A stretch of DNA of 64,000 nucleotides, taken from Actinobacteria bacterium OV320 (GTDB taxonomy: Bacteria > Actinomycetota > Actinomycetes > Streptomycetales > Streptomycetaceae). The DNA lies in assembly GCA_001298545.1 (NCBI GenBank), contig LJCX01000028.1, positions 248,001 to 312,000 on the forward strand, written 5' to 3'. The notes under the pieces were generated by a model. It made no database searches, had not been told where the DNA came from, and worked only from the letters and a program-made list of their open reading frames with translations. The translations under genes and the position numbers were made by a program. Below are positions 21,546 to 31,768 of the stretch, piece by piece. Numbering within the stretch: position 1 is the stretch's first letter; every line of letters begins with the position of its first letter.

Positions 21546-22733
21546 ATGACCTCCACCGCGCGCCCCTTCCTCAACCGCCGTCTCGCCGAGTTCGGGACGA
21601 CGATCTTCGCCGAGATGTCCGCCCTGGCCGCGGCGACCGGCGCGATCAACCTGGGGCAGGGTTTCCCCGACACCGACGGCCCCGAGGAGGTCCGCGAGGC
21701 GGCCGTGCGGGCGCTGCGGGACGGGCGCGGCAACCAGTACCCGCCGGGCCCCGGCGTCCCCGAGCTGCGCACGGCCATCGCCGACCACCAGCTCCGCCGC
21801 TACGGCGTCTCCTTCGACCCGGACACCGAGGTCCTGGTCACCGCGGGCGCCACGGAGGCCATCGCCGCCACCCTGCTCGCGCTGCTGGAGCCGGGCGACG
21901 AGGTCGTGGCCCTCGAGCCGTACTACGACTCCTACGCGGCCTGCATCGCGATGGCGGGCGCCACGCGGGTGCCGGTCACCCTGCGCCCGGACCCCGAGCA
22001 GGCCCGTTTCCGCCTCGACCTGGACGAACTGCGCGACGCGGTCACCGGGCGCACCCGGCTGCTGCTGATCAACACCCCGCACAACCCGACCGGCACGGTC
22101 CTCACCCGCGAGGAGCTGACCGCGATCGCCGAGCTGGCGGTGGAGCGGGACCTGCTCGTCGTGACGGACGAGGTGTACGAGCACCTGGTGTTCGACGAGG
22201 CCGAGCATGTGCCGCTGGCGACGCTGCCCGGGATGCGGGAGCGGACGGTCACCATCGGGTCGAGCGGCAAGACCTTCTCGTTCACGGGCTGGAAGGTCGG
22301 CTGGGTCACGGCGTCGCCCGGACTGGTCACGGCGGTGCGCTCGGCGAAGCAGTTCCTGACGTATGTGTCGTCCGGTCCGTTCCAGTACGCGGTCGCCGAG
22401 GCGCTGGCCCTGCCCGACAGCTACTTCGCCGACTTCCGCGCGGACATGCGGGTCAAGCGCGACCTGCTGGCGGCGGGGCTCGCGGACGCGGGCTTCGCGG
22501 TCTTCCGCCCGGCCGGCACCTATTTCGTCACCACCGACATCCGCCCCCTCGGCGAGTCCGACGGCTTCGCCTTCTGCCGCTCGCTGCCCGAGCGGGCGGG
22601 CGTGGTCGCCATCCCGAACGCCGTCTTCTACGACCACCGCGAGGAGGGCGCGCCCTTCGTACGGTTCGCGTTCTGCAAGCGGGTGAGCGTGCTGGAGGAG
22701 GCGGCCACCCGGCTGAAGGCACTGGCGGGCTGA
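21546..22733 (+). CDS. Class I PLP-dependent aminotransferase
   Basis: A 395-residue fold-type I aminotransferase, cytosolic. Visible motifs are INLGQGFPD, the ring-stacking region EPYYDSYAA, the phosphate/PLP contacts NTPHNPTG (N180) and DEVYEHLV (D208, Y211), and the Schiff-base lysine in SSGKTFSFTGWKVGW (K242). Overall it resembles the YbdL/kynurenine-aminotransferase-like branch; substrate is not certain. ATG 21546 is preferred because AGGA lies 9 bp before it, while an ATG at 21537 has that AGGA overlapping it. The attachment repeat of the integrated element lies directly upstream. Confidence 0.9.
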   Translation: MTSTARPFLNRRLAEFGTTIFAEMSALAAATGAINLGQGFPDTDGPEEVREAAVRALRDGRGNQYPPGPGVPELRTAIADHQLRRYGVSFDPDTEVLVTAGATEAIAATLLALLEPGDEVVALEPYYDSYAACIAMAGATRVPVTLRPDPEQARFRLDLDELRDAVTGRTRLLLINTPHNPTGTVLTREELTAIAELAVERDLLVVTDEVYEHLVFDEAEHVPLATLPGMRERTVTIGSSGKTFSFTGWKVGWVTASPGLVTAVRSAKQFLTYVSSGPFQYAVAEALALPDSYFADFRADMRVKRDLLAAGLADAGFAVFRPAGTYFVTTDIRPLGESDGFAFCRSLPERAGVVAIPNAVFYDHREEGAPFVRFAFCKRVSVLEEAATRLKALAG

Positions 22734-22780
22734 CGACACCTGGCGGGCTGACGGCGCCGGGCGGGAGCGGGCACACGGAA

Positions 22781-22817
22781 GCGGGCGCCCGTCCACAGGC
22801 TGTGGACGGGCGCCCGC
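22781..22817. terminator. Bidirectional terminator between aminotransferase and YbjN genes
   Basis: Inverted arms of 18 nt (22781-22798 and 22800-22817; GCGGGCGCCC ... GGGCGCCCGC) lie between two convergent genes. No T-run follows. Confidence 0.75.
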
Positions 22818-22838
22818 TCGGTACAGGCAGGATGGGGA

Positions 22839-23402
22839 CTAGTTGTTGCCCTCGGCGCCGTCGGCGCCGTCGGCGCCGTCTTCGGGCTTCTCGTCGGCGT
22901 CGTTGACCGCCGACTCCAGGCCCAGCTGCTCCACGAGCCACTTGTCGAACTCGATCGCCGCCCGCACCCAGCTCACCGTCGAGGAGACGAAGAGCTCGAT
23001 GTTCACACCGGCGCCGATCAGCAGCTGCGCCTCGCCGATGAGGCGGACGGTGCCGTCGTCGTGGGTGTGGGTGTAGACCTTCGGCCACAGGGTGCGGCGG
23101 TTCCAGTCGTCGATCGACTCGAGCAGCGCCACCTTGTCGTCGATCTTGTGGGGCCGGTCGTAGAACGTCCGCACCGAGTAGACCGCCTGGTCACCCTCGC
23201 CGCGGAACATGAAGTACGTCCGGAACTCCTCCCACGGCGCCGCGAGGTCACCCTCGTCGTCGACGACGTACTTCAGCTCCATCTGGTCGAGGAGCTGCTT
23301 CACGAGATCCTGATCCGGGACGACGGGGCCCGCCGGTCCACCCTGGGGCTGCGGCTCCTGCTGGCCCCCGAAGTTCGGAATCGAGGACGGGTCGATGCTC
23401 AC
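22839..23402 (-). CDS. YbjN-domain protein
   Basis: A 187-residue cytosolic protein with the YbjN sensory-transduction-regulator pattern: LVKQLLDQMELKYVVDDEGDLA, a strand-rich core (EFRTYFMFRGEGDQAVYSVRTF), NRRTLWPKVYTHTHDDGTVRL and a long C-terminal amphipathic helix. It ends in an acidic DGADGADGAEGNN tail, encoded by a GCCGTCGGC triplet repeat. GTG 23402 is preferred: GAAGGG is upstream, and the longer reading is unconserved. YbjN domains resemble type III secretion chaperones; the role here is unknown. Confidence 0.8.
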   Translation of the reverse strand: MSIDPSSIPNFGGQQEPQPQGGPAGPVVPDQDLVKQLLDQMELKYVVDDEGDLAAPWEEFRTYFMFRGEGDQAVYSVRTFYDRPHKIDDKVALLESIDDWNRRTLWPKVYTHTHDDGTVRLIGEAQLLIGAGVNIELFVSSTVSWVRAAIEFDKWLVEQLGLESAVNDADEKPEDGADGADGAEGNN

Positions 23403-23544
23403 CGTGATTTTCCCTTCGTACGGATCCCGCCATCCTCCCCCATGCGGGGAGGGGGGTGGCAAGCCCAGCACGGGCCTGTCAGCCCTGAGCTGACATGATC
23501 CGGCCTGTTGCGCGAAGGGGCGGTGTCAGGTGGAGGGGAATCGC

Positions 23545-24060
23545 ATGGCGAACGAGCGAAGCGAGGTCGCGGTACCGCCGGGACCGGGGCCACGGGGCCG
23601 GACCAGGTGGGGCTTGGTGGCGGCGGTCCTGGCCCTGCCGGTGCTGCTGGTGGCCGGCCTGGTGGTGCTGGCCGTCGTCTGGGTGCTGACCGACGACGAG
23701 GAACAGGACGGGACCCGGCTGAAGAAGGTGCCCTGTGCCGAGGCGCTGGCGTTCGGCGGAGCCGAGCTGCCGACGGGCGCCCGGGACGCCGCGTGCACGG
23801 TGCAGTCCTGGCTGGACACGAACTACCAGGCCGACTTCCGGATGCCGCGCGCGGCCTTCGACGCCTGGCTGGCCGACACCTATCCGCAGGCGCCCGAGCC
23901 GGGCGGCCCCGGGACCCAGGCCTGTGGGCACGGCTCGGACTACTGCTTCCAGCTCGACGTCACCGGCCGCCCCGGGACGGACGCCTACTACGTCAACGTG
24001 GACATGACGCAGGTGAACGCCGAGACCGTACGGGTGCGGTACTCGGCGTTCACGACGTGA
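23545..24060 (+). CDS. Single-pass membrane protein with extracytoplasmic domain
   Basis: A 171-residue protein: a short basic N-terminus, one membrane helix (about 26-52, WGLVAAVLALPVLLVAGLVVLAVVWVL), and an outside domain of about 115 residues with four Cys (PCAEAL, DAACTV, QACGHG, DYCFQL) that could form two disulfides. ATG 23545 has GGAGGGG upstream, which rules out the earlier GTG. No family is recognised. It converges with clpB. Confidence 0.72.
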   Translation: MANERSEVAVPPGPGPRGRTRWGLVAAVLALPVLLVAGLVVLAVVWVLTDDEEQDGTRLKKVPCAEALAFGGAELPTGARDAACTVQSWLDTNYQADFRMPRAAFDAWLADTYPQAPEPGGPGTQACGHGSDYCFQLDVTGRPGTDAYYVNVDMTQVNAETVRVRYSAFTT

Positions 24061-24102
24061 CGTGACCGGGGCGGGCGGGGGCCGGGAGTGGTGGCGGTGG
24101 CG

Positions 24103-26706
<2,604 letters not shown>

Positions 26707-26767
26707 GTTCGCTTTCTCCTCCTGGCGTCAGCAGTCTCCCGTGTCTGACTCAGTCAGCGTACACAAA

Positions 26768-26788
26768 GTTGAGTCTATTCCGCTCAAG
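26768..26788 (-). promoter_or_regulatory. HAIR operator (HspR binding site) of clpB
   Basis: GTTGAGT-N7-GCTCAAG matches the HspR-associated inverted repeat CTTGAGT-N7-ACTCAAG at 12 of 14 fixed positions. It lies upstream of clpB, a known HspR target in Streptomyces, and may also cover the divergent PNPOx gene promoter. Confidence 0.82.
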
Positions 26789-26827
26789 GTGTGCGCGGGA
26801 GTCCGGGAACGGGTTAGGTTCCGGACC

Positions 26828-27241
26828 ATGGCCGCATACCCCCAGGACCCGGGCGCCCCGGACGCGCCGTATCTCGCCTTCTGGCGCGAACGGCACCTGT
26901 GCACACTGACCACACCACGTCCGGACGGCGGTCCGCACGTGGTTCCGGTCGGAGTGACATACGAACCCGGGGCCCGACTCGCTCGGGTCATCGCCGACAA
27001 GCGCAGCACGAAGGTCGGCAACGTCCTGGCGGCGGGGCCGGACGGCGCCCGGGTCGCGGTGTGCCAGGTGGACGGCCGGCGCTGGGCCACCCTGGAGGGC
27101 AGGGCGTTCGTGCGCGGGGAGCCGGACCGGGTCGCGGAGGCGGAGCGCCGGTACGCCGAGCGCTACGGGCGCACGCCGAGCCCGAACCCCGCGCGCGTGG
27201 TGATCGAGATCGAGCTGACCCGGGCGATGGGTCGCGGCTGA
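26828..27241 (+). CDS. PNPOx-like flavin/F420-binding split-barrel protein
   Basis: A 137-residue protein starting MAAYPQDPGAPDAPYLAFWRE. HLCTLTTPRPDGGPHVVPVGVTYEP and ARVIADKRSTKVGNVLA are the first strands and phosphate-binding part of the pyridoxamine-phosphate-oxidase/F420 family; VAVCQVDGRRWATLEGRA follows. Actinobacterial members of this size often bind F420 or FMN, and the enzyme's substrate is not predictable. It is divergent from clpB with the HAIR operator between them. A strong terminator follows. Confidence 0.82.
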   Translation: MAAYPQDPGAPDAPYLAFWRERHLCTLTTPRPDGGPHVVPVGVTYEPGARLARVIADKRSTKVGNVLAAGPDGARVAVCQVDGRRWATLEGRAFVRGEPDRVAEAERRYAERYGRTPSPNPARVVIEIELTRAMGRG

Positions 27242-27335
27242 CGCGGGTGAGGCGTGGCGGATGACCAGATCCGTCCCCGTCGTTTTTCGGCCAACGCTCA
27301 AGCGGGTGCATGTGCGGAAATGTCCCCGCAAATTA

Positions 27336-27374
27336 CAGCGGCGTCACCGTGTTCAGGTCACGGTGACGCCGCTG
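27336..27374. terminator. Bidirectional terminator
   Basis: CAGCGGCGTCACCGTG (27336-27351) and CACGGTGACGCCGCTG (27359-27374) form a perfect 16-bp stem with a 7-nt loop, between two convergent genes. Confidence 0.88.
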
Positions 27375-27418
27375 CGGGGGGAAGCACCTGAGCGATCTGT
27401 TACGACGGGGGAATCGCG

Positions 27419-27754
27419 TCAGGCACTGCGGGGGGTGGCTGAGATGGTCTTCAGGGGCGGGGTCTCGGGCTCCACGAGCCTGTGGTCCCGCTGGTCCAGG
27501 TTCACAAAGATCATTCCGTAACGAATGGCGCACCGCACGGGCTGCGGCGCCCCCCGGGGCTTGCGCAGGCACCGGTAGGCCCGTACGTCCTCGTCCTCGT
27601 CGCGCGTCACGACCACCGGCTCGCCGAACACGGTCACCATCAACGAGTCACCACTGTGGGGGATGGCGGTGACCAGGTCGATGAAGTGCCAGCCGGAGCG
27701 GTAGGCGGTGGCCATTTCGCGGCGGAAGGAGCGGTCGTCGGGTGGAGTGGTCAT
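27419..27754 (-). CDS. Degenerate Rieske-like small protein
   Basis: A 111-residue protein that reads like a shortened Rieske dioxygenase domain: GWHFIDLVTAIPHSGDSL, VTVFGEPVVVTRDEDEDVRAYR, CLRKPRG where CxHRG is expected, VRCAIRYG where the CxYHGW region is expected, and GMIFVNLD. The cysteines remain but the ligand histidines are absent, so no 2Fe-2S cluster is expected. ATG 27754 shares ATGA with the stop of the DSTW-repeat gene, so the two are translationally coupled. It may bind the repeat protein or be a relic; function is inferred only from context. Confidence 0.65.
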   Translation of the reverse strand: MTTPPDDRSFRREMATAYRSGWHFIDLVTAIPHSGDSLMVTVFGEPVVVTRDEDEDVRAYRCLRKPRGAPQPVRCAIRYGMIFVNLDQRDHRLVEPETPPLKTISATPRSA

Positions 27755-28032
27755 GACTCGGCGACCCACGTACTGTCGCCGGGAGCGACCCACGTACTGT
27801 CACCCGGCACGTCTGCCGCCGTGATCACCCACGTGCTGTCACTGGGCGCGACCCACGTACTGTCCGCGGGCGCCGCGACGGTCTCGGTACCCGTGCTCCA
27901 GGTACTGTCGCGCGCCGTGTCACCCGTCGTTCCCGCAAGGCCACTCAGCGCCCCGAAGGCCAAGGCGGCGGAGAAGGCGGCGGCAAGCGCCGAGCGAAGC
28001 ATTCTCTTATGCATAGTCGGCTTCGTCCTCAT
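27751..28032 (-). CDS. Small secreted protein with five DSTW repeats
   Basis: A 93-residue protein: MRTKPTMHKRMLRSAL then a hydrophobic stretch AAAFSAALAFGALSGLAG that looks like a Sec signal peptide, then a mature part of about 58 residues with DSTW five times (DSTWS, then DSTWV four times, often as DSTWVAPG/S). No other domain is present. DNA repeats of CCCACGTACTGTC underlie the motif. The ATG at 28032 has GGAGAGGTGA upstream; ATG 28014 is a weaker alternative. It is coupled to the Rieske-like gene and divergent from the first of three regulators. Peptide precursor or surface protein are both possible. Confidence 0.7.
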   Translation of the reverse strand: MRTKPTMHKRMLRSALAAAFSAALAFGALSGLAGTTGDTARDSTWSTGTETVAAPADSTWVAPSDSTWVITAADVPGDSTWVAPGDSTWVAES

Positions 28033-28111
28033 TTGAAGGTCACCTCTCCCCCGTCCACTACGACGATGGCCCATTCGGGCACGTCATGGCCACACAATCG
28101 ATGCATCATGT

Positions 28112-28127
28112 TCCTGCACGTTCAGGA
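28112..28127. promoter_or_regulatory. Possible operator between DSTW gene and regulator
   Basis: The inverted repeat TCCTG-N6-CAGGA lies in the 112-bp divergent gap, 17 bp before the regulator start. Position suggests a binding site; no experimental consensus is known to me. Confidence 0.35.
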
Positions 28128-28144
28128 CCCTGGGGGGTGGAGAT

Positions 28145-29128
28145 TTGACGAAAAATGAGACAAAGCAGACACATCCTCATGCGTCGACTGAGCTGTGCGA
28201 GGAAGGTCGCCGTCTCTATGGGAACGCTCTTCGGACGGGCCGCATAGCCCGTGCCGACGTGGAGCCTGCTCCGTGTTTGATGGAGTTCGCCCTGCTTCAT
28301 GCGGACCCCGACGACGCGAACTGGCTACGTCCGGTGCCCCCGTCGATCGCCCTGTCCCAGCTGCTCAACCCGATCGAGCGCGAGATCACCCAGCGCCGAC
28401 GGCTGTCGGTCGAACTCGCCGACGCTTTCGAGCCGTTCATGACCCTCAGCGCCCAGCCGACGCCGACCACACACTCGATCACGGTGCTGGAGGGCATCGA
28501 CCGGATCAACGCGGCACTCGATCTGGCCACCTCCCAGTGCCAGACCGAGATGCTCACCGTCCAGCCGAGCCGCCGGCGCCTCGAACACACCCTCGTACAG
28601 GGCCTCGAACGCGACCGGCCGCTGATCGAACGCGGCTGCCGGATCCGGACCCTCTACCAGCACACGGCCCGGTACAGCCCCGAGACGCTGGCCTACGTCT
28701 CCCAGTTCACCGACGGCAAGGTGGAGTACCGCACCATCGACGAACTCGTGGAGCGGCTGATCATCTGTGACGAGACCGTCGCCTTCATCCCGACCCGGGA
28801 CGACGGACAGGTCGCCCTCGAGCTCCGGCACCCGGGACTCGTCCGCTATCTGATCAAGGTCTTCGAGTTCATGTGGGGCCGCGCGGTCCCGCTGGCCACC
28901 GGCGCCCCCTACGAGACCGCCCCCGACGGCATCACGGACATCCAGCACTCCATCGCCAAGCTCCTCGTCGAGGGGCATGTCGACGAGGCGATAGCCCGCC
29001 GTCTGGGCATGAACGTACGCACCTGCCGAGCCCACATAGCGAAACTCGCCACGGCTCTGGGCAGCGGCAGCCGCGCCCAACTCGGCTACCTCATAGCCCA
29101 GTCGGGGATCCTCAAACAGGAACCCTGA
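28145..29128 (+). CDS. Regulator with PLD/TrmB-like sensor part and LuxR-type HTH (paralogue 1)
   Basis: A 327-residue DNA-binding protein. The N-terminal part has LCEEGRRLYGNALRTGRIAR and the PCLMEFALLHADPDD word shared with two neighbours. The middle (about 120-245) has RGCRIRTLYQHTARYS and VERLIICDETVAFIP, like the effector region of TrmB/PLD-fold regulators. The C-terminal 60 residues are a LuxR/GerE-type HTH (SIAKLLVEGHVDEAIARRLG, NVRTCRAHIAKLATALGSG). The start is TTG 28145, after GGGGGGTGGAGA; no ATG lies before the conserved region. Probable target: the divergent DSTW-repeat operon. Confidence 0.8.
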   Translation: MTKNETKQTHPHASTELCEEGRRLYGNALRTGRIARADVEPAPCLMEFALLHADPDDANWLRPVPPSIALSQLLNPIEREITQRRRLSVELADAFEPFMTLSAQPTPTTHSITVLEGIDRINAALDLATSQCQTEMLTVQPSRRRLEHTLVQGLERDRPLIERGCRIRTLYQHTARYSPETLAYVSQFTDGKVEYRTIDELVERLIICDETVAFIPTRDDGQVALELRHPGLVRYLIKVFEFMWGRAVPLATGAPYETAPDGITDIQHSIAKLLVEGHVDEAIARRLGMNVRTCRAHIAKLATALGSGSRAQLGYLIAQSGILKQEP

Positions 29129-29245
29129 CCCTGACCCTGCGGGCGGGCCCGGAACCGGGAACCGGGAACGGCACGCCCGCGCCCGGCCGGGGCCGCGCAC
29201 CTCCCGGCCGCCGCCCGCAGTCGACCGCCCGCGGTCGTCGTCCAC

Positions 29246-29280
29246 CGTCCGCCGTCCGCCGTCCGCCGTCCGCCGTCCGC
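29246..29280. repeat. Five tandem copies of CGTCCGC
   Basis: The 7-bp unit CGTCCGC repeats perfectly five times, followed by CGTCCTC, in the 179-bp gap between the two plus-strand regulator genes. The upstream part of the gap holds repeated GGGAACC words. Confidence 0.75.
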
Positions 29281-29307
29281 CGTCCTCGAACAGGAGAGAG
29301 ATTCGCA

Positions 29308-30369
29308 GTGAACGCGCCGCCGCACGCCCACCACGGCGTGGAGAACCTGTGCGCCGCCGGCACGAACCTCTACGAGGCCGCCCTGCGCGACGGACGGGTC
29401 AAGACCGGGGAGGCCGAGACGGCGGCCCCCTGTCTGCTGTCCTTCGGCCTGCTGCACCCGGTCGTGGACGACCCGGACCAGCTCGAACCCGTCTCCCCCG
29501 CTCTGGCCCTGCACCGGCTGCTGCGCGCCTCGGGCACCCGCATCGCCGACGAACGGCGCCGCGAGGAACGACTGGCGACCCTCTTCGAACCCCTGATGCG
29601 GATCACCGGCAGCCGCACCGCCGCCGCCGATCCCGCCTCCCTGCGGCTCCTCAGCGGGACGGAACAGATCAACGGGGCCATCACCGAGGCGACGGCCGAG
29701 GCGTCGGACGAACTGCTCTGCATCCAGCCCAACGTGCACTACAGCGGGCCGCGCGGCGAGACCGCCCAGACCGTGGCCATGGCTCGCGACCAGGCCCTGC
29801 TCGACCGGGGCTGCCGCATCCGCACCCTCTACCAGCACACCCAGCGCCACCAGCCCCTCGTCCTGGCCCGCTACGAGCAGCTCCGGGGCGACGTGGCGGC
29901 CCGGACCCTCGACGAGGTCACCGACCGGCTGATCGTCATCGACGGCAAGGTCGCCTTCATCCCCGCCGGCGAGGACGGACGGCTGGCCCTGGAGGTCCGC
30001 CACCCCGCCCTCCTCACGTACTTCACCATCACCTTCGACCGCCTCTGGCGGCTGGCCACCCCGATGTACCCGCAGGCGGTGCACCGCCCGTCCCTCAACG
30101 GCGTCACCCCCCGACAGCAGGCCATCGCCGCCCTCCTCGTCGAAGGGCACACCGACGCCGTCATCGCCGACCGTCTCGGCATGAACATCCGGACCGCACG
30201 CGTCCACATCGCCAAACTCGCCACCACCCTCGGCAGCGAGAGCCGCGCCCAACTCGGCTACCTCATCGGGCAGTCGGGGATCCTTGACCGGGAACGGAAC
30301 CCGAACCGGGCGGCGCAGGAGCAGGAGCAACGGCCGGGTCCGGACCGGCCCCCGACGCCTGAGGACTGA
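29308..30369 (+). CDS. Regulator with LuxR-type HTH (paralogue 2)
   Basis: A 353-residue paralogue of the preceding gene. Shared words are NLCAAGTNLYEAALRDGRV, PCLLSFGLLHPVVDD, RGCRIRTLYQHTQRHQ, TDRLIVIDGKVAFIP and the HTH AIAALLVEGHTDAVIADRLG/IRTARVHIAKLATTLGSESRAQLGYLIGQSGI. The tail after the HTH is Glu/Pro-rich. GTG 29308 has GGAG upstream. Its last 107 bp overlap the 3' end of the third, convergent paralogue. It was probably formed by duplication of the neighbour. Confidence 0.82.
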   Translation: MNAPPHAHHGVENLCAAGTNLYEAALRDGRVKTGEAETAAPCLLSFGLLHPVVDDPDQLEPVSPALALHRLLRASGTRIADERRREERLATLFEPLMRITGSRTAAADPASLRLLSGTEQINGAITEATAEASDELLCIQPNVHYSGPRGETAQTVAMARDQALLDRGCRIRTLYQHTQRHQPLVLARYEQLRGDVAARTLDEVTDRLIVIDGKVAFIPAGEDGRLALEVRHPALLTYFTITFDRLWRLATPMYPQAVHRPSLNGVTPRQQAIAALLVEGHTDAVIADRLGMNIRTARVHIAKLATTLGSESRAQLGYLIGQSGILDRERNPNRAAQEQEQRPGPDRPPTPED

Positions 30370-31372
30370 CCGAAGACGGCTCCGCCTCCCCCGACGGCCG
30401 GTCGAGGCCGACCTGCGCGATCCGCACCCCCAGCTGGGTCCGGCTGGCCGCGCCCAGGGTCTCCGACAGCCGGGCGATGTGCGCGCGGCAGGTGCGCACA
30501 CTGATGCCCAGACGCTCGGCGATCACCGCGTCCTGATGCCCCTCCGCCAGCAGGGCGGCGATGGACTGCTCCCGGTGCGAGATGCCCTCGATCCGGGTCT
30601 CGGGCAGGGGCGCGGTGAGCGGGATCGCCAGCCGCCACAACCGCTCGAAGACCGTCACCAGGTAGGAGACCAGGGCCGGGTGGCGCAGCTCCAGGGCCAT
30701 CGTGCGGTCGGTGTTCGCCGGGATGAAGGCGACCGTGCGGTCGAAGAGGATCAGCCGGTCGATGACCTCGTCCAGCGTGCGGGCCTCCACCGCGTCGCCC
30801 ATCAACTCCAGGTAGGTCAGCAGGCCCTGGCCGTGCCGGGCCACGTGGTTGTAGATGTCCCGCATGCGCACGCCCCGGCCGCGCAGCTCCAGCGCCCGGT
30901 GCAGGCCCTCCGACAACTCGTGCTCACGCCGGATGCCGCCGGGCTGCACGGTGAGGACCTCGGTCGTGCACGCCACGGTCGCCGCGTCCAGGGCGGCCTG
31001 GATGCGGGAGGCGCCGTCCAGCACCCGGATCGCCGCGCCCTCACCGGCCGACCCGCCCCGCGCCGGGCCGCCCAGGCCCGCGTACCACTCGAAGGCGGCG
31101 ACCGCCGAGCCCATCCGGCGCCCGCTCGCGCTCACCTCGTCGTACAGACCGCGCAGCAGCCGGGTCATGACCTCCTGCGGGGAGGTCGGCACCAGCCAGT
31201 CCATGTCGTCGGGGTCGGGGTGCAGCAGGGCGAGTTCCAGGAGGCACGGGACCGGCTCGGCGTCGGTCCGCGCCACCCGGCCGCGCCGCACGGCCCGGGA
31301 ATACACGCGATCCCCGGCGTCACACAGTCGGTCGGCACCGTGTGGATGCTCCTCCGTCCCGTGCCCGGCCAT
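30263..31372 (-). CDS. Regulator with LuxR-type HTH (paralogue 3)
   Basis: A 369-residue paralogue on the opposite strand. The conserved words are RLCDAGDRVYSRAVRRGRVAR, PCLLELALLHPDPDD, VRMRDIYNHVARHG, IDRLILFDRTVAFIP and the HTH SIAALLAEGHQDAVIAERLG/SVRTCRAHIARLSETLGA. An Ala/Pro/Gly-rich tail follows. ATG 31372 is chosen because the shared N-terminal region starts about 15 residues later. The gene converges on paralogue 2 with overlapping 3' ends, so antisense interference is possible. Confidence 0.82.
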   Translation of the reverse strand: MAGHGTEEHPHGADRLCDAGDRVYSRAVRRGRVARTDAEPVPCLLELALLHPDPDDMDWLVPTSPQEVMTRLLRGLYDEVSASGRRMGSAVAAFEWYAGLGGPARGGSAGEGAAIRVLDGASRIQAALDAATVACTTEVLTVQPGGIRREHELSEGLHRALELRGRGVRMRDIYNHVARHGQGLLTYLELMGDAVEARTLDEVIDRLILFDRTVAFIPANTDRTMALELRHPALVSYLVTVFERLWRLAIPLTAPLPETRIEGISHREQSIAALLAEGHQDAVIAERLGISVRTCRAHIARLSETLGAASRTQLGVRIAQVGLDRPSGEAEPSSVSPQASGAGPDPAVAPAPAPPGSGSVPGQGSPTAR

Positions 31373-31768
31373 CGCCCATCCCACCCCCGCCGTACGCCGC
31401 TTCCGGAGCGCAACTATGCGCGGCCCGGACCGGCTCCGCAACACGGCTGCCCCGGCCGACGCCCGAGAAAACCACCGGTCTGTTCCTGTTTCTCCCGGCC
31501 TCCTCCCCTCGCACTGCAACAAGCTGACGGTGGTGCCGGGCGCTCGCGACAAGGCATGGTGGGTTCCGCTTGCCCCCGGGTGCTCCCCACTCGGGGGAGG
31601 GCACAGCTCGGGGGGCACAGCCGACCCGGCCGGACCACGGGGGAGTCCGGCCGGGCGCAGGCCGCGGGCCACCACACCCGCGATGCCCCGCGGACACACC
31701 GAGCACCCGTGCACTCCCGGAAATGCCGGAGTGATCGCCGTGTCACGTACCCCACTTAACGTCGGCCC
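31373..31768. promoter_or_regulatory. Divergent intergenic region
   Basis: About 400 bp between the third regulator and the ATP-grasp gene, with no supportable gene. It should hold both promoters. A bulged inverted repeat CACTCCCGG/CCGGAGTG lies at 31712-31733, about 35 bp before the ATP-grasp start. Confidence 0.45.

Noticed and set aside
24061..24102. Terminator between the membrane-protein gene and clpB
   Set aside because: The 42-bp gap is G-rich but shows no inverted repeat long enough to support one.
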